Positions 11,901 to 21,470 of a stretch of DNA of 64,000 nt are shown here, in pieces. The stretch's first letter is position 1, and every line of letters begins with the position of its first letter. A program made the translations under genes and the position numbers. The notes beneath the pieces were generated by a model that was not told the DNA's origin, searched no databases, and saw only the letters and a program-made list of their open reading frames with translations. This DNA comes from Letharia columbiana (taxonomy: Eukaryota; Ascomycota; Lecanoromycetes; Lecanorales; Parmeliaceae), in assembly GCF_014066305.1 (NCBI RefSeq), contig NW_023501063.1, forward strand, positions 372,001 to 436,000, read 5' to 3'.

Positions 11901-13297
11901 TTTATACGGCAATATATTCTTCAGATTTCGAAAAGACCTAGTACTTATTTATCTATTTTTCCGACGTATTTTCTTATTTTCTTCTTTCTTCTCGAGTATA
12001 TATTCTTTTTTAGATCATATTTAGCTTACTTATAATAATAGTAATAAAGACGCTTAGCTTAATAATTCGCTTTAATATAACCGCGAGCGCTATATCTTTT
12101 ATATCTTATATCGATATAATAAAAGTACTTTTTATATTTATAGCCCTAGTATTTATAATATTATCTAAAATTAATATCATATATAAAGCGCTTATAGGCG
12201 TATATTTAACTTCTTTAAATAAGATCTCTCTTTATTATAAAATTAACGACTTTAAGAGAGCAAAATATAATAATAGCTAATCTATATATTTTTAATAACT
12301 TTTAATAATTATATTTTAATAGCTAGTTAATATACTTAATTTTATACGCTTCGATAATATCTAATAGTATAAAATTAAGTTAATCAAGCTTACTCTTTAT
12401 AATATTCTAAAGCCTTATCACCTAATAGATTTATTATTTCTACTTTAATCATATATATTATTATTATAAAGATATTAGATATAATTAAGACTATAATATC
12501 AAAAGGCGATAGTTATAATAATCTCTTTATAAGAAGAAATATATCTTTGACGTAAAAGGTTTCGAGCTAGAAATCGTCGCTTAAAAGCTAACGCGCTAAA
12601 TAGATAGAAGTTTATAAATTATCTTCTTTAAGATTATAATTTAAGAGTTTTAAAGAGCTTTATAATCTTAGAGTCATTATAAATTACGACATTAATATCG
12701 TTTATAATCTTTTAGTCTAAATTATTTCCGCGATATCTAGCCTTAATAGCCTTATTTGTAAGTCTTATAATTATTTTATATTCTAATAACGTATCTATAA
12801 CGAAGGCGGCGACGTAGTTTGAGAGTTATAATAAAAAATCTATTATTCTCCTCTCTATATTTTTTAGCTTTAGATCTAAGTCTAAATAGCTAATCTATAT
12901 ATTATTATTATTATTATTAAGCTTTACGTCTACTCGCGTTTAAATTCTTCTATAAGAATATTTCTAGAAATCTCTAATAAAACGCCTCGTAGAAGATCTA
13001 GAACTTCTCTAATTACTTAGATATTCCAGCGACTTTCGCTTTAATACTATTCTAAATTAAATAACGCGCTTTATTAAATAAGTGAATAATATAATCTTTA
13101 AGGTATTTTAGGTAGTTTTCGCTTAAAACCCGATTTTCTAACGGCGATAAAGCTTTAAATATCGTGGTGAGCTTAAAGAGATCTCGAATAAAAGCTTAGA
13201 GACTCTAATGTAACTTGCCGTGATGTTTAAGGAAATAAACGCGTCCGTGGTTGTGTAAATTTCAAAAATTGGATTTGATCAAAATAGATGTTCCGGT

Positions 13298-13309
13298 GCT
13301 GGCGCTTGG
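13298..13309. repeat. Target-site duplication of the LINE, right copy
   Basis: GCTGGCGCTTGG, identical to 6347-6358. It lies 178 bp upstream of the nicotinate phosphoribosyltransferase ATG, so the LINE landed in that gene's promoter or 5' UTR. Confidence 0.88.
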
Positions 13310-13487
13310 CCGGGCGTCGTCATTCAAGACTTTCTCTCTCGTTTCTTATTTTGGTGTTTTCTTCAATTGCCCTCCATACTCCGTACCAGAAATCCTCATC
13401 CTCCTCTTTGAATGTTACTTCGCTGCAAATACTCTACAGTCCTTTGCTCGGAGCTTCCGTTGCTACTTGAGCTCAAGAGCAGAGACT

Positions 13488-15150
13488 ATGGGCTCCAACC
13501 ATGCGGGGCTCACTGAGCTCCCCGAGGGGATCTTCTCTCTACTAGATACCGATCTCTACAAGCTGACAATGCAATGCGCCATTCTCAAGTACCTTCCTGA
13601 CGTTCGTGAGTGCCTAGCATTTTGGTAGTCGAAGCTTCCGCTGATATGGAGCAGGGGTCACATACGCCTTCACGAATAGGACTTCGGACATGCGACTGAA
13701 CAGGGAGGCCTATCATTGGATCGAGGAACAGGTCAAGAGTACGTCAATACGGTCAATTGGCTGCATGTTCTATGCTGATGTTGGATGATAGAACTAGGAA
13801 ACATCGCACTCTCTCCAGAGGAGCTTCAGTACCTGAAGGGTACTTGCACCTACTTCAACGACTCCTACCTACGCTTCCTCACCACCTTCCGCTTACAGCC
13901 TTCTGAACAAGTCAAAGTCTTGTTCAAACCTCTCAAAGATACTGGCAGCGCACATGACCTGGGAGACATACATTTTGACATTGGGGGCTTATGGTTGCAC
14001 ACAATACTCTATGAAATTCCGCTGCTTGCTCTCACAAGCGAGGCATACTTCCGCTTCTGCGACAAAGACTGGAGTCATACGGGGCAAGAACAAAGAGCGT
14101 ACACCAAGGGCATCAAGCTGATGGAAAATGGCTGCATGTTTTCGGAATTTGGCACACGACGAAGAAGAGATTACCACACTCACGACCTGGTAATGCAAGG
14201 ATTGACGAGGGCGGCCAATACTGCGTCAGAGCGAGGATGGAAGGGCAAGTTGAGTGGGACGAGCAATGTTCATTTCGCTATGAGATACGGTGTCCCTCCA
14301 GTTGGCACTGTCGCCCACGAGTGGTTCATGGGCATAGCATCCATAACCGATGATTACGAACACGCCAATGAGACTGCCTTGAGATACTGGGTCGGCTGCT
14401 TCGGCGAAGGTGTTTTGGGCATAGCACTGACGGACACCTTCGGCACGCCTACCTTTCTCAAAGCTTTCAAAAAGTCTTTACCAACAGTAGCCGAAGCGGA
14501 AGTCGATACTGTTGACACTCAATTGCCGTCAGCGCCGCTTCCGGCTATTTCTGCTACTCAAACCGTGGTCGACACCAAGCCTTCTGGGGACCAGCCTCCA
14601 CATCTTCATGTGACGAACGTGGACCCACCACGCTCGTACGCTCAGACTTTCACAGGGGTCCGCCAAGACTCTGGGAATCCTCTGGAGTTCGTCAAGATGA
14701 TGCGGGATTTCTATGATAGTGAAGGTATCACGGACAAGAAGACCATAGTGTTCTCGGATTCCCTGAACATCGAGCTGTGTCTTGAGTACATGCAGGCCGC
14801 AGAAGAGGCTGGCTTCATTCCTACTTTTGGCATCGGGACTTTCTTGACAAGTAAGTATCTAGAGTCCGGATAAACATTGACCCAGCTGACCCGTCGCAGA
14901 TGACTTTAATCATCTTTCCACCGGTACAAAGTCCGCACCTCTCAACATCGTCATCAAGATCTCCTCTGCCTCCGGCCGTCCTGCGATCAAAATCAGCGAT
15001 AATGTTGGAAAGAACACCGGCGATTCAGATACCGTAAACAAGGTCAAGGAGACTCTAGGCTATGTGGAGAGAAAATGGGCTGCTGGTGACGAGAAGACAC
15101 GGTGGGGAGTCGAGGGTCAGGAAGCAACAACGGCTAACGTGCAGGAATGA
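13488..15150 (+). CDS. NPT1: Nicotinate phosphoribosyltransferase
   Basis: Exons 13488-13605, 13655-13738, 13792-14850 and 14900-15150 encode 503 aa. Introns are 49, 53 and 49 nt with GTGAGT, GTACGT and GTAAGT donors. The product converts nicotinate and PRPP, with ATP, to nicotinate mononucleotide in the Preiss-Handler NAD salvage route. Visible family motifs: [11 protein letters not shown] (residues 18-28), YTSGT-like substrate loops absent as expected, SEFGTRRRR (185-193), GTVAHEW with the conserved His243 that is phosphorylated in the family, [15 protein letters not shown] (from 356), YSD-type FSDSLN, FGIGT, and KISDNVGKN. An approximately 55-residue Pro/Ala-rich insertion sits between [10 protein letters not shown] and the GVRQDSG motif, which makes it longer than yeast Npt1 (429 aa). 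The first in-frame ATG before LLDTDLYK was chosen as start. The LINE lies immediately upstream. Confidence 0.95.
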
Positions 15151-15773
15151 GGGATGACGATGTGAGAATCAGGGATCGATATGACTGATGATAATGCGAT
15201 AGAATAGATGGTGGATAAATAGCTTCAGAAGCTGGCTTCAATAACATCATGCATGACAGTAGCTCCTCACCCCTGGGTCTGAGCTACTCTTTCCTAGGGG
15301 GTTCTTGAAGCAATGGCAAACCCCGGTTCTACCATGCCCTGCGGCTCAAACCACCAGCTTCGTAGCCCTTAACCACCATAGGTAGCCATTGGCTCCATCT
15401 TGGAAGTTCGTGCCAAACCTGACGGATCTTGAACTCGGGAACATGACAACCGGCATGCTCATCCCTCTCGTGCCTCTCGACGTTTCAAGTTCGCATAGAC
15501 ATACATGCTCTTTGCCCAAAATGAACGTGTCTGCAAGGACTGCTCTTAGGTTTCTTTTCTTTTCTGTTCTGTTCTGTTTCTTTTCTGTTTGAGCCTGAAT
15601 GATCACATGTAAGAAGACTGGGGCTGGAAATCCTGGCATCTATGCGATGGTTTCGACGCCATCGTGAGCAAGAAGAAAGATACAGCACACGAGCTTCTAG
15701 GGATCAGAATTACAAAAAAGGGGTATCGTAGCTTACACCACCGCCGCAGTCATTTATTCGTTCATTCATTCGT
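15151..15773. other. Convergent 3' intergenic region
   Basis: Lies between the 3' ends of nicotinate phosphoribosyltransferase and sym1. It holds a pyrimidine-rich tract with TTTTCTGTTCTG-type repeats (about 15548-15590) and a short TTCA-type microsatellite (about 15753-15779). I see no gene. Confidence 0.6.
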
Positions 15774-16688
15774 TCATTCCTCCTTGTCGAGCACGTCTCC
15801 TATCTTCTCCTTCCCGCCCTGGCTGTTCACGTAGCTGAGGTAGCAGTTCCAGCCTGTAGAGACACGCACGCGTTAGCGCTCTTCTTCCCTTCCCTATTCC
15901 CTTCCCTTCCCTTCCACCGAGGGGAATCAACGATCGATTGACCGATTGATTGACAGATTGAAACCCCCCACTCACCCAAACTAACCACATTCACCACCAA
16001 GACGCGGTGCTCCAGCGGCACGAACCGGAAGTTCACCGCCTGCACCGCCGGCCACACCATCCAGTTCTTCTTCAACGCCTCCCAGTACGTCCCCCGCAGC
16101 TTCTCGCCCGGGTCCGTCCCCTCCATCACGGCCATCGACGACAGGAAGCAGAACAGGTTCGTCGACGCGAACACCGTCTGGTCCGTCAGCACGCGCGCGC
16201 CGATGGTCAGGTTCGGCGCCGTGGGGAAGTTGATCCGGCGCGCGAGGAAGGAGAACCAGGTCGTGGCGGCGGGGCCGAAGACGGCTGTTTGGTTTCGGGC
16301 CGGTTGTCAGTTTGCTGGGGGGTGGATGGGGGAAAAAGGGGGAAGGGGGGGGATGTACCGCCGCCGTATAGGGCCATTCGTCCTGTGCGGGCGAGGTTGT
16401 GCTTGGAGGGCCCGACGCGCTCAACCGCTTGCTGCGCCATCACATCGCCCGTTGCGAAGAGTACCTGCTCGCCGTACGTCTTCCGGTCAGTAATTGCAGA
16501 AGCTATGGCGACGCATGATACGAATTGGACAGGATCGGGGCAACTGACGGCTGTGGTGATGCTCTGTGTGAGTAGGGGCCGGCGCGCGAGCTTGGTTTGG
16601 TACCTGCGATTCGGAGACATTTAGTGATGGGGTCTTTGTCGTAAGGTTGGGGGGACGAAGGGAAAGGGGGGTGGTACCATCGTAACAT
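15774..16688 (-). CDS. sym1: Sym1/Mpv17/PMP22 family membrane protein
   Basis: Five exons in transcript order: 16688-16678, 16603-16549, 16464-16359, 16284-15976 and 15853-15774, giving 186 aa, the usual family length. Introns are 74, 84, 74 and 122 nt. The 11-nt first exon encodes MLRW and joins to [14 protein letters not shown], reproducing the family's standard N-terminus. Further landmarks are [64 protein letters not shown]. By family it is a four-span protein of the inner mitochondrial membrane linked to metabolite transport and stress tolerance. The second intron (84 nt, donor GTCAGT) is a multiple of three without stops, so retention would add 28 residues. The last intron contains CCCTTCC-type simple sequence. 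Confidence 0.93.
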
Positions 16689-16879
16689 TGTTGAAGGTTG
16701 GTTGTGTATGGGTTCCTCGTACAGTGTGGGAGAAGCTGTCAATGGGGGGGAATACTATGTATGTACAGGAAGATGTGCTGAGGTTGAGAGTCGGAAACAG
16801 GGTCAGGATGGAACTCAGGATTCGACCGAATAGGCTCGGCTAGTAGGACGCTAAGCGATCTGACAGCGCGCCAATCGGC

Positions 16880-16925
<46 letters not shown>

Positions 16926-17329
16926 CGCTTCTCAGAAACAAGATTCAAGGGTCCAATCGTTGAAGACCCTGAGATTCGATGCATTATCATCGTTTATCGA
17001 GAGAAACAAAACCAGCGTTCAATCGCAAAGGCATGGTATAATGTGTTGATACGTTCTATTACCACATTCGCCTATCCTACATATCTAAAGTAGGCTATTA
17101 ATAATAGCAGCGCCCGCGGCTTTCTAGAAGTGAAGGCGCAAGATCAAAGAGTAACGAAGCAGCCATCCAAGACGTCCTTCCGGCAGTCTGAAACGCCTTT
17201 CTGGTGCTGCAATGGTCCAGCGCAAGAATCCGATGAGGCTCGCAGGCCAATGACAGCTGACGAAAAGGAGAAGTTGGGTGTGCCATGTGATTTTTTTGGG
17301 AAAATGCGTGCAACCGAAAGACATGGCAA
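16689..17329. other. sym1 upstream region and syntaxin 3' flank
   Basis: Holds the sym1 promoter side, a 40-nt A homopolymer and the downstream region of the syntaxin gene. No further gene is recognised. Confidence 0.6.
16882..16921. repeat. Homopolymer (A)40
   Basis: Forty consecutive A on the plus strand, about 190 bp upstream of the sym1 start. Read from sym1 it is a poly(dT) tract, which in fungi often marks nucleosome-depleted promoters. No target-site duplication or retroposed sequence is seen beside it. Confidence 0.85.
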
Positions 17330-18701
17330 TCAAGTGTTCTTTTTGGTTCCGCCAACCGTCACTCCAACCCCAACACCAACAGCGACCCCGATGATAATGA
17401 CAATGAGCACTGGGAAGCGTTAGAATTAACCCTGAGAGCAATTGGAGGTACAGCGAAGATAGACTCACCAACAATCCAGAAGCAGATCCACTTCTTTCTC
17501 CTCGCAGATCTTGCCTTGACGACAGCTCCATCGAGGTGTTTATTTCCTTGGTCCAGATTGACCACCGTGTTCTCCGTCTTCTCTTCTGTGTTCTGTATAG
17601 CAGGCTCTTGCGTAATGACTGCGGCTTCCATGTCCTGGAAGAGCTGGGCGAGCTCCATCATCTGCCGCTCAATCTTTTGAATGGCCTCGTGTCTGCCTTG
17701 AACGGCGCGCAGTGCTGATTGTGATTGACCGCGTCGGTTTTGAGAGAGTAGCTGAGAAGGGGATTAGCGGAGTGTTGGGTTTGATACAACAGAATAGCAT
17801 ACAGCTTGACTGAACACCTGGTTATTCGAGGTATCCTGGATAGCCTCTTGAACCTCCTGATCGCTGGCATCTGGTCTGACGATACGGTACTGCCGTTCCA
17901 TTTGGGCGGATAATTTGTGCCGGAAGTCTTTTTCCACCATTTGGTACTCATTGATGGCACTCTTCAACTTGCGGTCCACCAACCCAACTTGCGGCTTGTT
18001 CCTTGGGTCTCCAGACTCCTTTTGTGACTTGATCGTCTTGATACGAGCTGCGAAGCTGCGGTACAGTGTCATCGTGTCGGAGCTTAGCGAGTCGAGCTCG
18101 CGATTGGTCTGAGTACCTTGACTCGCGTCTGGGTCATCGATGGCTCGCTGCTGGAGGAAGCGAAGGCGTTCGAGATTCCGTTGGATCGAGTCAATGCCCC
18201 GGTCGATGTCTCGGCATTCGTTCAAGATCGCATTGGGATCTCGGCTGGGTTGCGCTCCATATGCACCGGCTTGTCCATTCATGGGTGTCATCTCGACATC
18301 ATTTCCTCCAACTAGTGACCATTAATTCTCGTCCCAACACTGTCCTCAGCATTGACCTTACCGTAGCCGCCGCCGGTCGCACCCGCACCGGCTGGGTAGG
18401 TAGAGCTGCCGCCATTCGTTGTCTGAGCTTGACCGTATCGACCATCGTAGCCTCCCTGTTGCTGTCGCCCTCCATAGGCTTGTTGTGGCGCAGCGGGTTG
18501 TGAAGCGTAGGGGTTGCTTGCTTGTTGGGCGTATGGGTTACTGGACTCTTGGTCGTAGCGACCTTCTTGCTGCTCGTATCGGTTTCCTGTCTGCTCGTAG
18601 GGATTGGCTTGGCCGTAGCCGCCTCCGCCTCCGCCTCCACTGCTGTAACCACCGTATTGCTGTTGAGGATCACCGGTCAGCACCTGCAGGTTGAAAGTCA
18701 T
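17330..18701 (-). CDS. SSO1: Plasma-membrane t-SNARE, Sso1/syntaxin type
   Basis: Exons in transcript order: 18701-18362, 18311-17803, 17751-17469 and 17409-17330, giving 403 aa. Introns are 50, 51 and 59 nt. The order is: a Gly/Gln/Tyr-rich N-terminal segment (about residues 1-115, with repeated NPYxQ); the start of the conserved part at DVEMTPMN; the Habc three-helix region beginning DPNAILNECRDIDRGID; the conserved RQYRIVRPDAS; then the Qa-SNARE motif (about 305-365) with the zero-layer Gln in LFQDM; a basic KKW; and a C-terminal membrane anchor (IVVLIVIIIGVAVGVGVG). The family pairs with Sec9 and Snc to fuse secretory vesicles at the plasma membrane. The N-terminal extension is long for the family, and its start (MTFNLQVLTG) is the least certain part. 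Confidence 0.92.
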
Positions 18702-19057
18702 TGCAGCGAATCTACTCCCTCAGCGACAGTGTATGTTCGGAGCAGGATTGACCGTTGCGTAATTGATGGAGGAGTAGAAGATGCTTACAGCCATTGCACA
18801 GCTCGCTCGGAGTGTTGAGAACAGAAGCCCCTAATTCACGAGCTTCGGACCACGTATCGAGAGTGTGGCCTGGGGGTCCGATGAATATTCGATCGAGGTT
18901 TGGAGAAGAGCAGAAGATGGTTGTAAATTGTGTTCTGAATTGATGCCTGATGTTGTTCGTTGAAAAATGTATGACTGAGATGGCAGAACATGCGTAAGAG
19001 TGAGACCGAGTTTTGGATCCAACTTGTCCTTACCTAAAATGGATTAGCTTTTTCAGG
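18702..19057. other. Upstream region of the syntaxin gene
   Basis: Promoter-side intergenic sequence of normal composition. No ORF of interest and no clear TATA element. Confidence 0.5.
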
Positions 19058-19067
19058 ATGCGATTTC
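19058..19067. repeat. 10-bp target-site duplication, left copy
   Basis: ATGCGATTTC is repeated exactly at 19695-19704, flanking the 627-bp inverted-repeat element. Confidence 0.85.
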
Positions 19068-19694
19068 GGGCTAATTACTAATTCATACCCCGAAACTATG
19101 AATCCTTACCGAATCATACCCCTAATTACTGAATCATACCCCTAGGGGTATGATTCAGTAATTTGTCATTACTTGGGGTATGATTCGGTAATTTGCCATT
19201 CATGATAAAAATCGCAAAGGAGAAAATCCGCGATCTGGGCCATCCGACCATAGAAAAGAGGAAATATCTCCGACCGTATTCAATGGGTAACCTACCAGCT
19301 TAAATACATCAGACGAAAGCCGAGTGGGTGTTAGCAGCAGCCCCCAGGGGGGCCCTATTTGTAGCTGTCAAGCGCAGACACCCCCGGGACCAGGCTTTTT
19401 CTGCGCTTGACAGCCAGACACCCCTATTTGGACCTAAATAGGGCCCCCGTGGGGGCTGCTAACAGTGGGCTAAATTTGGCCCCCCAGCCTATCTACACCC
19501 AGTCTGTGACTCTCATACACAGTCTTCACTCCCAATAGTCTACACAGCAAGTTTGGTAAATTACCAAATCATACCCCAAGCAATTAATCCTTACCGAATC
19601 ATACCCCAAATTTTGGTGTAGGGGTATGATTCAGTAATTGGGGTATGATTCGGTAAGGATTCATAGTTTCGGGGTATGATTCGGTAATTAGCCC
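19068..19694. mobile_element. Non-autonomous DNA transposon (MITE), MULE-like
   Basis: A 627-bp element between 10-bp duplications. The ends are inverted repeats of about 80-130 bp beginning GGGCTAATTAC and both containing CCCCGAAACTATGAATCC. The terminal regions are built from about ten copies of the 17-mer GGGGTATGATTC(G/A)GTAA in alternating orientation. There is no coding capacity. A 10-bp duplication and a GGG start suggest a Mutator-like source transposase, which is an inference. The element is not RIP-mutated. Confidence 0.85.
19330..19463. repeat. Nested palindrome inside the MITE
   Basis: The outer arms GTTAGCAGC...CCCTATTT (19330-19360) and AAATAGGG...GCTGCTAAC (19436-19463) pair with each other. 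The inner arms CTGTCAAGCGCAGA (19365-19378) and TCTGCGCTTGACAG (19400-19413) are perfect complements. The structure would form a long GC-rich hairpin. It may be a second foldback element inserted in the MITE. Confidence 0.8.
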
Positions 19695-19704
19695 ATGCGA
19701 TTTC
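19695..19704. repeat. 10-bp target-site duplication, right copy
   Basis: ATGCGATTTC, identical to 19058-19067. Confidence 0.85.
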
Positions 19705-19944
19705 GCTCAATTTACCAGAGGTCGTCCACATTTCTGCTATACCTTACATTTATACCAACGATTTACGACTGCGCACAAAGGCCAGCCTGTGTTGAGGCTG
19801 TTCGGCATGTATTGCTTCCTTGAAACTACCATATACTCGGTTCAAGCCCTCCTTGGGTGCCTAGCAGAGGACTTGCTCGCTCCACGTCTACCTGCTGCGC
19901 CTTTGTCTACTATTCTTAGCAGATCCAGCATCTCTCCACTCCTA

Positions 19945-20747
19945 CGGAGGTCGGCACCAAAAGTCCTGGACAGCGCTAAAATACTTGGCACTCTTGGCAT
20001 TCTTGGCACTTTCTGTATAGTTACAGTTATTTAATAATAATGCTTTATATAATTATATATATACTTATTAGCTCGCTCGACGAAGTTATATAATCGTATA
20101 TTACCTCTTCTATAATCTTTTCTATACTCGTTATTATCTTTAAGATATATTATCTTTATAATATATTATATATCTTAATATTCGCTCTATTTACTTCTAA
20201 ATTCTCTTTTAAGTAAATTTATAATTTTAATAATATAGTTATTATCTTTTAACTTTCTTATAAGTTTTTAATATATCTTTTTAAGTAATATAACGTTTTA
20301 TTTATAATTAAGAAGACTTAGTAAGTATTTAAATTCGAGTCTTATAACTTATTATTATAATTAATACTTTAAGTATTAGATATATTAATAAAAGATAATT
20401 AAGATAGAGAGTAATAAGAAGATTTCTATTTATTATACTATATAAATGAGACTTATATATTAAAAGTCTTTATACTCTTTCTCTATTTCTCTATATTATA
20501 ATTAGTACTTTAATATTATTACTATTATATATTCTATTAATATCGCTATTATATATATATTTCGCATATATATACTTCGTATATATATACTCCGTATATA
20601 TACACTACGTCGCTATTATATAGAGCACTGGTACTCATTAAAATAAAGAATAATGATGCTATCCATGAAATTTGGAAGTATGCCAAGCACTCAGCCCTAC
20701 CTGGACCCTTGTCTTGGCATGTCCAGGACTTTTGGTGCCGACCTCCG
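19945..20747. mobile_element. Tc1/mariner-like element with RIP-degraded core
   Basis: Perfect 28-bp terminal inverted repeats (CGGAGGTCGGCACCAAAA... at 19945-19972 and its complement at 20720-20747). Each is flanked by a TA dinucleotide, the target duplication of Tc1/mariner elements including fungal Fot/Pot types. Short CTTGGCA words recur just inside the left end. The interior (about 20035-20625) is RIP-type A+T-rich sequence with TATATATACTTCG-like repeats and no ORF. At 803 bp it is too short for an intact transposase gene, so it is a non-autonomous or internally deleted copy. Confidence 0.82.
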
Positions 20748-20993
20748 TACAACATGGAATATCACAAGGCTGCGAAAATTGAGAGGAATGGGGATTCAGG
20801 CTTCCTTGTGCAAACATTGGCCCTGAATTGACAATGACTGCTGCCTTGAATTGCAGCCTTTTCGGGCAAGCTGTCAAAAAAGTCCGCAGTCTGGGACGTC
20901 GATTCTATTTCTCTTTGCGCCGCGATTGCGATTTTTATCCAGGGTTGCGCAACTTTGAATCTAGAACAGCGACATAATATTCATCGTTAATGC

Positions 20994-21470
20994 TCATGCC
21001 GCCGCATTGTTTAGGATCTGTACCTTTTCCAATGCGACTCCCCTTGGGTACTCACCTGCACTCCAATGATCCAGCAGCGGTCTGTGTGTATTCATGGCTA
21101 TCCGAACCCTTTTCCAATATGCGGTGTCCGATCCTCTTCTGCTACTCAAACAACCGTTCAAAACTCCCGTCCCCACCACCAACCCAGCTTGCACAACATC
21201 AGAATCCATATCCAAGAAGTGATAATGCGTCACAAACTCCGCAATGGCCCTGACTGCCTCCTTCCACATTCCCCAAGTCATGCTACGACCCGGATGCAGT
21301 AGCAGTCTCACATCAACAGAACCCTACTGCCGTTCCCGCCACCCCATGACCTCCTCCGAAGCATGTGTCTTTACATCCCTCGCGGCGCTCTGCAGTGAAC
21401 TGTAAACATCGTAATCGGCGATGATCTGGGCGCCGTAGTCGTAAAACTTGAGGATTTGGGAGGAGCCGGC
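20994..21470 (-). pseudogene. Decayed hypothetical gene with in-frame TAG
   Basis: One minus-strand frame reads ILKFYDYGAQIIADYDVYSS, then ASEEVMGWRERQ. It meets a TAG at 21326-21324 and continues in the same frame with RLLLHPGRSMTWGMWKEAVR and FVTHYHFLDMDSDV down to 20994. The even composition on both sides of one stop suggests a former gene of an uncharacterised fungal family. The 5' part is not recognisable. The TAG could derive from CAG by a C-to-T change. The alternative is an intron spanning the stop, but I see no convincing splice sites. No function is proposed. Confidence 0.45.

Larger units (their letters stand above)
6359..13297 (-). mobile_element. RIP-degraded Tad-like LINE (non-LTR retrotransposon)
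   Basis: 6.94 kb between perfect 12-bp duplications, about the size of Tad-type LINEs. The minus-strand 3' end is a (CTA)6 microsatellite (6359-6376 on plus), a typical LINE tail. Minus-strand translation around 8760-8940 gives LLYYFYNSDLI followed by YIDDIDILVAS. This matches the LLY.FYNADL and (F/Y)-x-DD motifs of Tad-type reverse transcriptases. The body (about 6480-13210) is saturated with RIP-type mutation: almost no CpA or TpG, stops in all frames, and A+T rising sharply. The outer 80-120 bp at each end are much less mutated. No intact ORF remains. It lies upstream of nicotinate phosphoribosyltransferase in the opposite orientation. Confidence 0.88.

Noticed and set aside
13251..13487. 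Upstream extension of the first nicotinate phosphoribosyltransferase ORF
   Set aside because: The extension crosses the LINE junction and its duplication, and the family N-terminus begins just after the ATG at 13488.
16207..16620. sym1 start at the ATG at 16620 with a 137-codon ORF
   Set aside because: The MLRW mini-exon at 16688-16678 joined across a 74-nt intron reproduces the conserved family start. The ATG at 16620 lies in that intron.
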